Notes: generated by a model not told the origin, from the sequence alone. 64,000 nucleotides of DNA from Isoetes taiwanensis (GCA_021234155.1 JAJEKV010000101.1:1157140-1221139); one strand, 5' to 3'; shown: positions 1-13,420, counted from the stretch's first letter. Numbers and translations: made by a program.

Positions 1-56
1 TCGTTTGATTATCTAAAGCACTCGACGGTAGGAATTCAACAATATCTACCTTCTGC

Positions 57-290
57 CTGACCCTCTCTCACTGTAAGTTACTACGCTTGGTCAAGTACTT
101 AAAAGCCGGGGAAGTCGCCTAGAAAGTGCATTTGCAAAAATGCTTGCCACCCATTACTTTTTATATTTATATGCTGCACTCACCTCCTTTAATATAAAAA
201 TTCAATTTAATTAAAAATAATGGTTAGCGATTTTTTCCTTCCTTGGCTCAACGCATCAAAGATTAGGCAACACCAAATCCAATCTCTATG
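57..290 (+). repeat. Left flanking direct repeat of the AGATTC tract
   Basis: This stretch is a diverged direct copy of 2,697-2,905. Shared blocks occur in the same order: a CTGACC/CGGACC-CTCTC start, a TTAAAA block, a GTGCAT...AATGCTT block, a CCACCTC/CACCTCC-TTTAA block, a TCAATTTAAT block, and finally ACCAAATCCAAT just before the AGATTC tract. The two copies enclose the tract like terminal repeats, although the second copy ends inside a short AGATTC-containing segment. No coding signal is visible. The identity is modest and I judged it by eye. Confidence 0.5.
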
Positions 291-2615
291 AAAACATCAG
301 AACAGACCTCAAAAAGAAAAAATGTGATACCAAAGGTGAAAGATTCCCCAGATTTTAAGATTCTGCTTAGATTTACCAAAACGAAGGCCAGAAGATTCGC
401 ATACATTCTCAAGATTCTATGCAGATTCCCTGTATCCATTCATGCCAATTCCCCAATAACATCTCCCTATATTCCCTCCATGTCAAGATTTTGTAAAAAG
501 ATTCCCTTGGATTCTGCAGTAAATTTCAAAGAATTTTCTTAGATTCCCATAGATTCTATTGACAGTTCTAGATTCCCCATAGATGAAACCAAATATTCAC
601 CTAGACTCTGCATCTCTAATGAGATCTCTTCTGGAGATCTCCTTTGTGATTCTTTTTCTTATGAAGATTCCTTTAAGCTCCGATTTCATCATCAAGATTC
701 CCCTGCATTCTTAAAGATTCCTTTAGATCATATAAAGACTTACCTCCATCAAGATTCCCCTTGCATTCTTCTAGATTCTCCTAGATTCCTCATGATCTTC
801 CAAGATTCATATATGGACTTCTAAAGATTCTATGCATTCTCTTAGATTCTAAGGTTCTATCAATATTCCCGATTCTAAATAAATATTCTAAGAAGATTCT
901 AGATTCCCATAAATTCCTCTCGAGATTTCCAAAAAGATGCCTCAAGATTCCTTCTGCACTATTCTATGTAGATTCTCTCTTGACTTTGGCTTATATAGTC
1001 CTTAGGGCTTCCATGATTTCATCAAGATTCTCCTAGATTCCTAAAGATTTTATGAGGATTCCTTAGATCATAGAAAGATTTAGGTTCTCCAAGATTCCAC
1101 ATGAAGATTCTCTCAGATTCTCAAGATTCACATAGTTTTCTCAAGAATCTAAGTATATTTTTTCAGATTCTCTAAGATTCCATCAAGATTCCCTAAATTA
1201 TCAAATATTTCTATGAAGATCTCCTCGCCTCCCATAAATTCTCGAGATTCCCCACATCTCCCTAAAGATGCCTCAAGATTCACCTGCATTCCCCATGGTT
1301 TTATGTAGATTATCTTGATTCCTCATACAAAGATTCTAGACTCTCTCCTCGTATAATTTCATCAACACTCTTCTACAAGATTTCCAAAAGATGCAAAGTG
1401 AAGATTCTTTAGATTCCCTTAGATTCTCGTATCAAGATTCCTTTAGGTTCTCCAAGATTTCATCAAGATTCCCATACAGGATTCCTCGACATTGGAAGAT
1501 TTACAGGTGATTCCTTAGATCATATGTGTAGATTCCCTTTTATGGTCTCCAAGATCTCCATCAAGATTCCCTGCACTTCAAAGATCCCATCAAGATTCCT
1601 AAATATTCTCTCAAGATTCACAAAGCCAAGATTAACTCCGTACATCCCCGCACCCACATCCTCGTCAACTTAACCCAGAAGATTCCTCGAGACCTCCACT
1701 TCTAGATTCCTGTAGAGATTGCCCTAGAGATTCACCTAGCCTATGATTTCTTGTGTAGTCTCTTTGGATTCCTTCGGGATTCTAAGAAGATTCTATGCAG
1801 TCTTCTCAGATTCTTCATCAAGATTCCCTAGACTTTAAAGATATTATTGAGATTTCTTTAGACACTAGCGAAGATTGAGAATTCCCATCAAGACTCCTAT
1901 ATAGAGTTCCAGAGATTCCATCACATCTCCCTAGATTTTTATTCAGTAGCCCTAGATTCTCTAAGATCCTATCAAGATTTATCTAGATTTCAAATATTCT
2001 ATGAAGATTCCCTAGGTTTCAGTTTAAATTTCTCGAGATTCCTATATGATCCTCAAAATTTGTCCCAAGATTCACCTAGATTCTCCACACCTTCTAAGTG
2101 TAGATCCCTGATCCTATAAAGACTTCCTGGGTTCTCCAATCTCATCAAGATTCCCCCTCTAGATTCTGGGGTAAAGATTCCATCGAGATTCCCTACATTC
2201 TCAACTATTCTTCAGATTCATAGATCTCCCAAGATTTCTATCTAGATTTTCCTAGATTTCTAAGAAGATGCTATAAGATTCCCTCTAGATCCCTATATAG
2301 ATCCTCGAGGATCCCATAGTCCCTAAGATTCTCTTGAGATTCCCAAATTCCCAAAGACTATTCCAAGCTTCCTCTACATTCCCCCAATATTCATGTAGAT
2401 TCTCTTAGCTTCCTCTCGAGATATTATGAGGATACCCTCGCAGATTCAAAGATTCTTCCAAGAATCCTGTAAAGATTCTCTTTGAGATTCTTCCATTCCT
2501 GCCCCGCCACATTACTCTGCATTCATACAAAAGATCCTGGGCGAAGATTCCCCTCTAGATTCCTTAAATTACCATATTCTCAGAGATTCTAAGAAGATTC
2601 TTAGAATTGGGATCA
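290..2615 (+). repeat. AGATTC-rich degenerate satellite-like tract
   Basis: About 2.3 kb are built from short variants of AGATTC followed by CC, CT or TC, usually preceded by A or C (typical: AAGATTCCCTAGATTCTC). I estimate about two exact AGATTC hexamers per 60 bases, spaced irregularly at roughly 8-40 bases, so this is not a clean fixed-length tandem array. The strand is strongly biased: the reverse complement GAATCT is nearly absent here. The 84-codon open frame at 288-542 is a by-product of this composition. Nothing else is visible inside. Confidence 0.85.
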
Positions 2616-2696
2616 TAGCTCCAATCGCACGCATCAAAGGCTAAAGACAAATTGCTGAAGTGCTTCCTCAGATGAGAGAACTAACGCAGGTCCCAC

Positions 2697-2905
2697 CTTC
2701 ATCCGGACCTCTCCCAGTTTACGCGTCTTTTCAATGATTAAAAAGTGCTTCTTCAGGAAGGTGCATCACAATGCTTAACTTTTTTATTAATGAAAGCTGC
2801 CACCACCTCTTTTTAAAAAATATCAATTTAATATAAAACGCATGGATTTATCCTTCACCAGATTCTAATCCGCCACAATCCGTCAGACCAAATCCAATTT
2901 CGCAG
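2697..2905 (+). repeat. Right flanking direct repeat of the AGATTC tract
   Basis: Diverged partner of 57-290, in the same orientation. It contains the GTGCATCACAATGCTTAAC block, a CACCACCTC block, a TCAATTTAATATAAAA block and the ACCAAATCCAAT block in the same order as the left copy. Confidence 0.5.
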
Positions 2906-3139
2906 ACCTTCCTCAGACATTCCTCACAAAATTGCATGCTGTGATTTCTTCTCCCCCCTCTCCTTGATCCAATGTATCGTGATGTGGTGCATACCCCTAC
3001 GCGACCACAAAGTAATTTCCCACGAAAGATCCACAACGCTATATGCTCACCACCTCCTCACGCATTTCTTCTTTCAAAACTTAACGGTTTGGGGACGATT
3101 TCAATATATGTATATTTATTCCATGTAGCATCTAAAGTA

Positions 3140-3225
3140 ATTTTATATATATGGCTATATATATATATGGTCATATATTGTTATATTATATTATATATAT
3201 ATATAATAACCATATATTACCAGGT
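3140..3225. repeat. AT-only low-complexity segment
   Basis: Nearly pure A/T with ATATAT runs and short ATATGG / CCATAT inverted elements that could form a hairpin. It separates the AGATTC element from the possible transcription unit on the right. Confidence 0.7.
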
Positions 3226-6200
3226 GTTCGCCTTGCTGTGAACCTCGGCGCCCTGACCCGCCAGATTGAGATCCACCTGCCGATGTAGTTTCACGTCATC
3301 ATCGTCTCCAAGCAACCCACTCCTAAATCGGCTTTGATTGTGCGCGCTGCTGGATTACATTGAATGTAGATCTTAAATCCTGGCCGTCCATTCCCAGATC
3401 TGGACGGCCCACGCAAAACCTCCCAATAAGTCTTCCTCCCCTCATTTTCGTCCATAGGTCTGAGATCCGTCCCTGCCTCCCCCAATTTGATTTCTCCATT
3501 GAATCTCATCTCATGGTCAGACTGTTGTGTTGTGGCTTCTGCGGGGGTTTGATCGGCTAAGGTTGTATGATTGTGTGGCTTTCTAGGTGGGCTTGGGCGT
3601 GATTGATTCAAAAATGCCGATTTTAGATTCCAGGTCTGGGCTTGGACGATGCTTTTGGAGCCTTGCAGCTCATAAGTATAATTTTTCTTTTTGGACGACG
3701 TTTTATGCTTTTCGTTTTGTTTGGTTTTGTTGGTGCCCTGTTCAATTTTGCTCTGAAACCAAAGGTGCGGCGGTGATTGGAAGGAGCGGGACGAGAGATG
3801 CTGTTCCCATGTAGCACCGGAGGAAAGGTCAGTCCAATTGGAGTAACGGAGCATCAGAGAAAAGCCCTAGGTTTAAGCAAAGTTCATCTTTTTTCTTTTC
3901 TCCCAATTGTGGTTTTTTTTCCTGATTGTCTTTCTTTTTGCAGGTGGGGTTTTGACTAGTTGGGTTTGCTGGTGTGGGGGCAATGTAAGGGTTTTCCAGG
4001 TGTGGCTATGGTGGGTTTGACGGATTGGTTTAATTTTTTCTGCGGTGGTTTATGGGATGCCAAGAATACCGGTATTCAATAGTTGGTTCTTTTTATGCTA
4101 AGATTTCATTGTATTTATTCTTTTGTTCTCTGAGGATAAGTGGTAGACAAGCAATAACTGTGAACAGGTGGTGTTTTTGCAGTACAGACAGTCGATAATG
4201 GTAGATGAAATTCTTTTTTTTCTTCTGTTCGGCATGCAATCTAGAGGCTTCCCAATTCCTGTCATGGAATGTGGGGGAACTTGTCTGCTTAAATGTTGGT
4301 GAATCTAATTTCTTTGTTTTGTACCTGTGCTGGTTTTGTTCAATCTTAACCTCCCATTGAGTGAAGGCCAGGTGTCTGCTTTACATCTGCCGATTTGAGG
4401 TAGGCTTCCATACTATTAGCCATGATTGTAAACCCAAGTGTGTAATGAGTGTATGGGGAGAAAGGTTATGCTAGGCGATTTGGCATTATTTGTTGTAGAC
4501 ATGTAGGATGTTAGGGACTCACACAAACAAACGGAGTTGGCTCTATGCTGTGGAGTAAGACTGCATTATGTTTATCTATTTGTGATTTGACGACCACCCT
4601 TTCTCTCATTAGGACAGATATGACCATCGGATATGTGCTTTTCTTTTTTTGTTAGTTGTCGAGCTGTTTGCTGTAGCTTTCAACTTTCTGCAAGTCGTGG
4701 ACATTCTTTTGGTCCTTCTGTGTTAATTTCCTCTTTTCCTCATTTTGTCATTTTTTTCTTTCATCATCTCATTGTTGGATATAGGTTCAAACCATGCAAA
4801 TCATGGTTTTGTATATATTCAACAAGTTGTATCATGTATTGTGTCATAATCTGTTGTAGAACTTGCTGCCTCTGCCGCTATAGCTGTCATTCCCGACATT
4901 TTTGAGGCTCCGCTCTCTGTGGCACCATTCTTTTGATTTTTCTTAGCTTTTGCGCAATCTTTCTTTACAGATAGGAAGCCCACTGCCGTCTTGGGGGTTC
5001 TTTTGTGGGGTGGCATAATTTTTGATGGGATGATGACTTGAAAACCTCACTTCTTGGTCTGAGAGTTCCTTCAAGCTATCAAAGCAAATTGTAAACAACA
5101 GTGGTTCTATGGTAATGGTATTTCGTAAAGCGGGCCAGTATCATAAAGAGGAATGGTATCAGCTATGGCAGTGGCCACTCCTGGAATGTGCAGAGGAAGA
5201 TTGATAGACAAAACGGACTATGTGCGTTGTTATTAATTCGACATGGGGTTATGATTGCCAAGAGTTTTTGTGAGCGGTCGTTTATTTGAGTCTGCAATCT
5301 GAATGGGATAGTTTGGACTTCTTATTCAGCCATCTCTCTGATAATTTCCAGGTTCAAACAGAAGATGGTTTTATGCTACACATTTTCTATTTAATTGGTC
5401 TCTACCAAGTTATCTTTTCATTTTATCTTGGTATAAAGTAGGTGGATATGTGGATTTAAAACCTTCCAATCAGTCTATATTCTAGCAGATAGTTGTAGTT
5501 ATAATGTCTGGGATTGAAGTACATCCTTTTGCTACCCCTCCATTGCCCAACGTTTCTCCATATTTTAAACTGTGCATAGTTTCCAATTCAAAAATCAGTT
5601 GCCTTTTTTTCATCGGAGCATCTAGGTGAAAGTTTTTCTCCCCTTCATTTGTAAATATTATTGAGTACCTTTAACCAGACATTAAATAACATCGGCAGGC
5701 ATTCATGTTGCCAAGCGCAAAGAATGATGGATCCGCAATGCTGCTCAGCTGACACACAGACACGGATATGTGGTGCTGAATTGCTTGGCAGATCCGAGTA
5801 TTTGTTCCAAAGCCCAGCAGCCCAAAAAGGCTTGATCTGCTCAGAATCAGCATCCTCAAGGGGTTCTGGGTAAAACTAAAAGGCAACCTTGGGCAGATTA
5901 TCAGGTATTTCTGGTTTTCGCTGAAATAGCCTTGTTTCCATTCGCTTTTGAAAAAGATTGATCAGGATCTGGAGCAGGAAAATGACCGGAGTCAATTTAA
6001 TTTGTGGATAATAATCGTGATCACATGCCTGACAGTTTGCCCCTTTCTGCAAGATTGCAGAGGATAGAAATAATTGCAGAGAGAATGTGGGCTTATAATT
6101 TTCATTGCCCTGCATCCAAAACTCACATATAGCCAAATCAAGAATTTTCACATCGAACCTAAATGGACATGCAAAATTGAGTACAATGATACTATTGTTT

Positions 6201-8845
6201 GTTGCATATGAAAATGTGCAGTTGCGCTGCGCACCATGCATTTAAACAGCCAAATAAGAATGACTATTACATAAGACTATAAGAAGGTAAATGTGAGCCT
6301 TGCCGGCTGATAGGAAATTTTAGATTTCATTACAGGGTTCTTCAAAGGCTTTCGACCTCAAGTTTGATACGGTATGATGGAGCCATAGTCGACTGAACTT
6401 GCAAATAAATACGAAACGGTTTGGATGGTGCTTATTTGAGCAGTAGAAATCGAAATTATATCTCTGGCATGCTTTGGAAGCGGAATCAGAGATTTGATTC
6501 AGGGCTCCGGAGGATTTTCTAGCTTATAATCTGTTAAATGATTTTAAGGTAAAGCTTAGCAGCAGTCTGAAGGCTTAATCTTACTGATTTGTCTGGAATG
6601 CTGCCCAAATATATGATTGGGTTTCAGTTTCTTTAAATATAGTATGTGGAACAAGCTTTATGGGACAAGATACTGTGCTTGTCTAAATACTCCATCAGCA
6701 TAGCCTAAGCACCGATTGCATATCCAGCTATTAAGAAGGTAATTTTTCTGGAGAACAAAATTTGCAAAACAGAGTAGTTTACCCTAGATTCTATCTATTG
6801 TTCTATAGTTTTCAAGCACTATCGTATGGTTTTTCCGGAAGATCCACTGGTATAAATTTTGATGAGCAAAATAAGTAGAAAGATTCTGCATTTGTGAGCA
6901 AAACCGTTGATACTGTTAATGGGTTGGAATAAAGCATTTTTAGAATGGGTCGGCTGGTATGTAAGGCAGCGACCACATATGGTCTGTTTAAATATTGAGG
7001 CTGCTGTTGGGCGGCAAAAGTATCAAAGCTGAGATTCGTTTTGCTACATTTGAACCCATTTGTACGGACTTGGAAAGATGTACCTAACATCTTTTAGTAG
7101 GCTACTTTGTAGCCTAAATTTACGCTTATGTTTTTAGAAATGGAGCCTTTGTTTAGAAGCTAGCCCCTGGTTATTACTCTGCTGTAAAATTAGAGCAGCA
7201 AAAGCCCCTGCATTTTGTCATATTCGACATATTTAGATTAGGAATTTGAAAATTGTGTGCCTGTAAGCAAGTACTTTTAGGTCTTTCCTTGCTTTCAAAT
7301 GAATGCTCCTGCAGAAACAGAGCTTGCACTTGCAAGGTATGGCAATCCTACCATAGGCATTGTCTTGTTTGGGATGGACAGAGAGCTGTTGTTGATATTA
7401 TAAAGGAGGTAGTTAACCCATTTACATGCTTTTAGCTCTGTGTTTTGGGAATGTTAATGGAGCGAAACGCAGGCATTTGGAAATTAAATCATCCATGTTT
7501 ATATGGTTGCCTGGCGTTAGAACTTTGGCAAGAGGTTTTATCTATGAAAAGCCTCACGGAATATGGATCTAATTCGTCCCTGGCTTGCCATGTCAGTCAG
7601 TGTTCTAGATTCTGTTGGGCCTCTTTTATACTTGAACATGCTAGATGGCTTGCAGATCATTTGTGCAGTTGGCATTGTACTGCCATATGTATCGCCCTAG
7701 TTTATGGTTTCTCCAGGTTGCCTTGCTGGGATTTCAAGGATTTGTGAGTACGCATTTTGGGTTTTTCTCTGTTTTACCTGGCTCCAGTGAGCTTGGTCAG
7801 AAGGCCACGCAGCACTCAACCTAAGCCAACTAACAGATTTGGCTTAATAGCGGATAATTGAATTAAGGAGTTATAAATTTGGTCCAATGTCAATTATAGA
7901 TTTTGAAGGTGAAATGACCCAGCTTATAGGATCAGTTTTTCTTGGCCGGAGAGCTATATTCATTCTGTTTGCTAGGGAATTGATGTTGGGATTTCGTGGG
8001 TATGGATTGTCATTCATCTGTAAAGTAAATATGGTCGATGGTGGAAGGTATTGTAAACCTTTTGAATTTTTCATATATGGGTTAAAAATACCGCAGATCA
8101 TGAATCTACAATTCGCTTTTTACTTGCATCGCAATTATGCTGTCTATTGTTTCTAGATTGCCTTCATATTTGGCATTTGGAGAAATATGCAAAGCTTCCT
8201 CGAACAACCTTAACAGTTGGAAGTTTTGGAAGCTTTGTTATGATGTGTGTTTATCCGGTCAATCATATTGTTCTAGTATTGCTAGTTTCCTACATCTTTT
8301 ATGTGTGTAAGTCTCAGTACATCAAGTGCAAGTTTCAAAAATTCTATTGAAATGCGCTTAGGTGGCATGCTAAAACAAACAGAAGAGCATTACATGTTAG
8401 CACAGGCTTCCTTCTGTGTGTTTCAGTCACAATCTTAACCTCGTGGATGCTAAGTTAATCATGGCTTCCATCTTTTTATATAGTAAAGATACTATATTAA
8501 TCTATTTACACCCACATTTTGATTCAGTGCAGTCTACATTGCGGCAATTGTGAAGTTCATTGATCTTTTTTTCATGAGATTCTCTGGGTTTGTTTCATTG
8601 AAAACCATGATTGCATCATGACTGTGTTTGATGGCCGGCTCTTTGTGATGCCTACAAGGTTTATCTTCTTCATCTTTTATCTTGGTATGCAGGTGGAGAT
8701 ATGTGGAGAGTGCATTGTATGTAGAGGGTGGATAGAGGTTTCCTAGGTTCAATGCATAGCTGAAGATAGAGTTCTTTGGAACTTATTGAAATAATCCGAG
8801 CTTTATGAGAAGTCAAGCATCAAAGCAAAAGTAACGTATTTGTTC

Positions 8846-9000
8846 CCTTTTGCAGGTGGAAAAGTGGTGAAAGTTTGTTGGACATTTTACAGTCTTGAAA
8901 TAAAGAAAATGGGTGTGCTCTGCATCTATGTATCTTGTGCAGACTCCCATTTACAACCTTGCACCATAATAGCAGATATGTTTTAGTGGGCGTACTGCCT
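8846..9000 (+). repeat. Local tandem duplication, copy 1
   Basis: This stretch reads TTTGCAG-GTGGAAAAGTGG, then GACATTTACAGTC, ATGGGTGTGCTC, TATGTATCT, ACCTTGCACCATAATA and AGATATGTTT. The same blocks recur in the same order about 320 bases further on (9,163-9,310). Both copies begin just after a polypyrimidine-CAG acceptor-like site, so the duplicated segment could include an exon start. Confidence 0.65.
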
Positions 9001-9162
9001 GTGTTGAACCTAAAATGGATTTCTAAATAACCTGGGACAAAGTTTTGCATTTCTAATGTAAGTAGTAAAGAATTTGCAGAGTTTAGAGCATGTGCTTACA
9101 CTTGAGGGTCCCGGCAGAGTTACAGCCTGCTGCTGATGCCTCATATAAAAAGTAAGGTATTT

Positions 9163-9310
9163 GATTCTTGCAGAAAAAGTTTATTGACATTTACGGTCCT
9201 GGTCCAGAGTATATGGGTGTGCTCGCACTCTATGTATCTCGTCAAGACTTCTATTTACAAACCTTGCACCATAATATCAAAATATGTTTAGAGTACGTGC
9301 ACTGTCCTAT
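9163..9310 (+). repeat. Local tandem duplication, copy 2
   Basis: Partner of 8,846-9,000. Shared blocks are TTGCAG, GACATTTACGGTC, ATGGGTGTGCTC, CTATGTATCTC, ACCTTGCACCATAATA and ATATGTTTAGAG. Divergence is substitutions plus small indels. Confidence 0.65.
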
Positions 9311-9950
9311 CGGCTTCCTGTCCAGCTTGATAGACTTGTTGGGAGATCCTGGTAGTTACACTTATGACTTCTACTCAAGAAGTTTCAACCATAATATCCA
9401 AAAGGAGCAAAGCACGTAATGAGCAGCCAGCCACGGCCAGCAATTATAAAGGTTTCTACCTCATCGACATATTGCTCTGGGTCCACGACTTGCCACATTT
9501 CCCCGCGATGAGAACAAACTTCCCTCGTGAGTATTGTGTCGTTGTTGAATGTGTACCTTGACATGCAGATTTTGAAATACTGTATCTGCCAAATTGACCA
9601 ATGAGCCGGGTTCCAATAATTCGACTTTTTCCTAAATTTTGAATATCATGATTCACATTGCACCTCTATTTCTTATCATTACAATAAGAGTCCTGCCTAA
9701 TAAGCATCTCACCTCGCAGAAAAGAAATCAAGCCTTGGATATTATGGTTCTCAAACTTCCCCGTAAAACTCAAAGATCAAGGTTTTTCAGAACTAGTGGC
9801 TCTTGGCAGGCCGCATGGTACATTAAAGTAGAGGTCTTGCTCTGATACAAGGCTGCCGCTACCGCCAACTTCTATATTTCGCAGGCATCCAAGCGTGTGT
9901 GGGATATGCCTGGTATGAATATGAGAAATGTGATCTCATGACTTCTGCGG

Positions 9951-12900
9951 CAAAGATAATTATAACCTCCAATGCATCCACAATGCTGCAAAACCACAAG
10001 TATGAAATGGCACTTTATCCTTCTAAGTGCTAACAACATGTCTTTTCAGGCGTTATATCAACTTTGCGTTATGCAAGTATGTCCAGCTTCTTTATAGAAC
10101 AAATAACCGCCGTGCACGCCTTTTCCTCGATTTTCAACGCAGGTAAGAGCTATCGATGCTATATGCAAGATTGCATGTGAAGGTGAATCTTTGCGATAGC
10201 AATATCTTAATAATTTTATGTTGATTTGGTCTAGTACCGACATTTGCCACCATGGACGTTGCAGCTTCAAAAATGAAATGTTATTTACCGCATCATAGAA
10301 GCAACCAAGTTCAGCTTGGTGGCAAGCATTGGAACCACCGGACCGCCAACATTGAGTTTAATTCCCAATTTGATTTACTTCAATATCTTGTGATAGATGT
10401 GTTGCTTTTACATCTTTAAATACACTTCATGCACTAAAGCATAATGAATTTCATTTGTCATTCTATTATCACACTATTAGGTTATAAATGAATACAATAA
10501 TCATATAGCCTTTGCAAAAGTAGATGCCCCGATATTATGTTGAGATTGCAAAAGGAAGTCAGACACAAAACCTAGGATGGGTGTTCACAAGACTTAATTT
10601 GACATCCAAGAGTTGATTTGAACTTGCTAGAGCATCATTATATGGAAACAAAAGCCATTCCAAGCTCCTCGATACTACATTGCAAAGGTGGCTTTATTGA
10701 CTACAGATGCCGACATCAAGCTTTCGTTGTAAATGCCTTGCAAGATTGTCAATGCAAAGTATTGAATTAGAAACAGTATAATCCGTGTAGAGAGCTACAT
10801 TTAAAGTGCTCCTTAATAGTCTCCAAATGCCATGTCTACATTATCAAGTTGTTTGTGAAGCTTGCAAAGTATTTTGGAATCCTATCATTACCGGATTCCA
10901 ATTAGAATTTTGTGTTCGTGGAAACAAGCAAGCCTAACTAGCAAAAATAACCATATCAATATGAACTCTTCCATGCTAACAAATTATAGTTAATAATACT
11001 ACTAGGGCTACCAAAGCTTTTTGAAAGACCATTGCAGCGTATAAAGCACAAATAGATATTAGCACAAGGAGTGGTATTGGAAAAATATTGAGAATAAGCT
11101 ATCTGCTGTGTTGACTTCCATGCGATCTCAACTTAGCAAATAAGCAACCATTTTACATTGCACTAACTTTGTAAGACATAACTGTCATTACTTTAAGACA
11201 ATTACGTCATTACTTTTAATGAGGGCATGTCACAATACTAGGCCTCTTTTTGGAATTGAGTTTGGACTATCAAGGGTTAACTTTGGACTTATGGTGCTAA
11301 CTTTGGCCTTTGAGGTATTTAGGTTAACAATCATGTTAGCACCTATGAGACAATGTTCTAGAAGAAATATTTAAATAAATTAACAGAAGAACTCTAAGTA
11401 TATCATGCACCATCAACTCTTATTAAAGAATTACTAACAGAATCCTGTATGGGATTTGTGGATTTCTAAAAACAATGGTTTGCTAAAATTCATCATGTGA
11501 AATCATATTCTTTGCTCCTCTTACGTAAAACAAATTCAACTCGCACCAAAACAGACGTGTATAAAAATACCACAATGAATAGAATAGACAATTTAAACGA
11601 ATATATAACTATATTATTTTTTTATTTTGTTTATAAAACAAACTATCAGATCAACTTATCAATCAAACACATCTAATATCAGGAGTAAGAGACCAAAGCA
11701 GGTCTCTCACATAAGATTAAGTCACTATAGAGAAATTGACATGTCGGTCAATAACTTGATATTGATCTTAAACTTGAATTTTACTCCCAGATGTTCATAA
11801 ACCATAGCCGAGTAGACCTACAGTTGATAATACAAAAGACTTGTATAGTATATACACGATAGATGTGTGTTTTGTCATCCCATGCCCATGTTCATGAGAG
11901 ATTCATCCCAAATTGGCCCCAATCACGGTAAATGAAAGGCCAGATAATGCCACCATTGAGGTGCATGGATGGCTATGATGGTATGGCGGCATGTATGGGG
12001 CATGCACCACATCCCCAACCTGCTGGACGCGGGAGAATAAATCCTAGCCCTTGATTTTTTGTGAAGAAGGTGCAAGGAAGGTGCAAAAAAAAAAGTTAAG
12101 GCAAGTAGACCGCCAACCGCTAGGGATTAAAAGCGCGAGTATAAATCCTAGCCATTAACTTTTAATATTAAATCGATTTTTTTCTTTTGTGCGGATATAT
12201 GGGCACCCTCATTACAAAAGCGCACCCCACACAGTGCTGCGTTGAGCAAGAAAGATTTACTTAATGGACTTTGAAGCTTCCTCTCCGCTTAATCGCCTTC
12301 GGCGGCCCGTAGCCTTGGCAGATGCCTGATGGCGCGGGCCTATGCCATCGATTCCTCTCACGCAGACCTTTCATTGAGCGGTGTTGCACTATTTTCACGT
12401 GATTTGACAAAATGGATCGATAAAGGATACATCCCACGTCATGCTCATAGAGATTGATCCTAAATTACCAAAACGACAAAATCAAGGAGTCATGAGTAAT
12501 TCCACCCCTACGTGATGCATGGATGGGCACGATGTGCATGTATGCATACATATATACATGCATGGGCCAGCAATTGCTACCATGGGCCGTTAGATGGGGA
12601 AGGAAATTGATCGCTCAAACTATAAGAGAGAGGAAGGACAAGAAGTTCCTATGCATGTGGTTAGGTGGCATACATAGTACGTACATTTATTGTAATCATG
12701 AGGTGTTAGTTGAGGTGGTATGTGATTTATTTCATACCATATCTTTTTATCTATATATTTAATATATAGATTTTTGAGGTGGTATTGTAATTAATTTATG
12801 CATTTTTTGCCTTTTAATATAGAATATAAAAATCTAATGTGAAATAATGCGCTTCATATCTTGCTTTTCAAGTTTCTTTTCAAACTTAACCATATGACAG

Positions 12901-13079
12901 ACACATGCAACTATGGCAAATATTTTTGCCTTTTATTATGAAAAACCTTAATGCAACGCAAAGCCATATTTTTGTCTTTTCTATGTTTTCTTTTCGATCT
13001 TTAAATCCATGAGGACGCAGCTTGATACGGAACTACGTGGCACCTATTTGGTTTTCCTTCCAACACCTTTTTTCTAAAA
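9951..13079. other. AT-rich stretch with no recognised gene
   Basis: I see no coding frame with a recognisable family. Around 11,255-11,335 there are repeats of TTTGGACT / AACTTTGG separated by GTTAAC. Around 12,060-12,190 there is an A-run and a TTAATATTAAAT block of the type found beside the AGATTC tract, which may be a remnant of its flank. The 79-codon frame at 12,523-12,762 has low complexity. Confidence 0.6.
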
Positions 13080-13420
13080 CTAAGAGTCAGAATCTTGGAA
13101 AATTATTCCTCTCCTTCTTCTCTCTACTTAAGTTCTAGTCATACTCCATGAGCACTGCCAAAATTTCCCCAGACTAGGGAAATCTTCATATTCTAAGCCG
13201 AATCTTAAGGAACCCGGGAGAATCTTTTAAAACATAAATCTTATGAACTCGCATTCTTAAGGAACCTTAGGAATCTAAGGGATATAGGGGAATTTAAGGG
13301 AATCTAGGGTCTTAAACAAATTCATGTGAATCCCCTTGAGAATAATGTGGAATTTTGTAGATCTTAGGAAATCCAAGAGAGACTTTGTAGAATTTTAGGA
13401 ATCTACGAGAAATGCAATGT
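13080..13420 (-). repeat. Second AGATTC tract, opposite orientation
   Basis: The plus strand here is rich in GAATCT, the reverse complement of AGATTC (GAATCTTAAGGAA, GAATCTAGGG, GAATCTTTT, GGAATCTACG), with spacing and irregularity like those of the tract at 290-2,615. It is therefore a shorter, inverted member of the same repeat family, about 10.5 kb away. Confidence 0.7.

Larger units (their letters stand above)
3237..9950 (+). other. Possible intron-rich plus-strand transcription unit, exons not identified
   Basis: From about 3.3 to 9.9 kb the plus strand is T-rich, as plant introns are when read in the sense direction. Several pyrimidine-rich stretches end in a good acceptor: CAG at 3,941-3,943, AG at 4,181-4,182, TGCAG at 8,851-8,855 and CAG at 9,171-9,173. 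Short frames between them (for example 7,445-7,747 and 7,887-8,156) are open but match no family I recognise, and no two join convincingly. A 187-codon minus-strand frame at 3,291-3,854 overlaps the left edge and shows no domain. This could be a real gene with short exons, a long non-coding RNA, or T-rich intergenic DNA. Transcript evidence would settle it. Confidence 0.25.

Noticed and set aside
288-542. 84-codon frame in the AGATTC tract
   Set aside because: Low-complexity satellite translation; no such peptide outside the tract.
290-2615. CRISPR-like array
   Set aside because: The core is only six bases, spacing is irregular, there are no conserved repeat/spacer lengths, and the context is eukaryotic.
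3291-3854. 187-codon minus-strand open frame
   Set aside because: No domain, no low-level motif, and it overlaps T/C-rich DNA that looks like leader or intron of a plus-strand unit. A chance frame is likelier.
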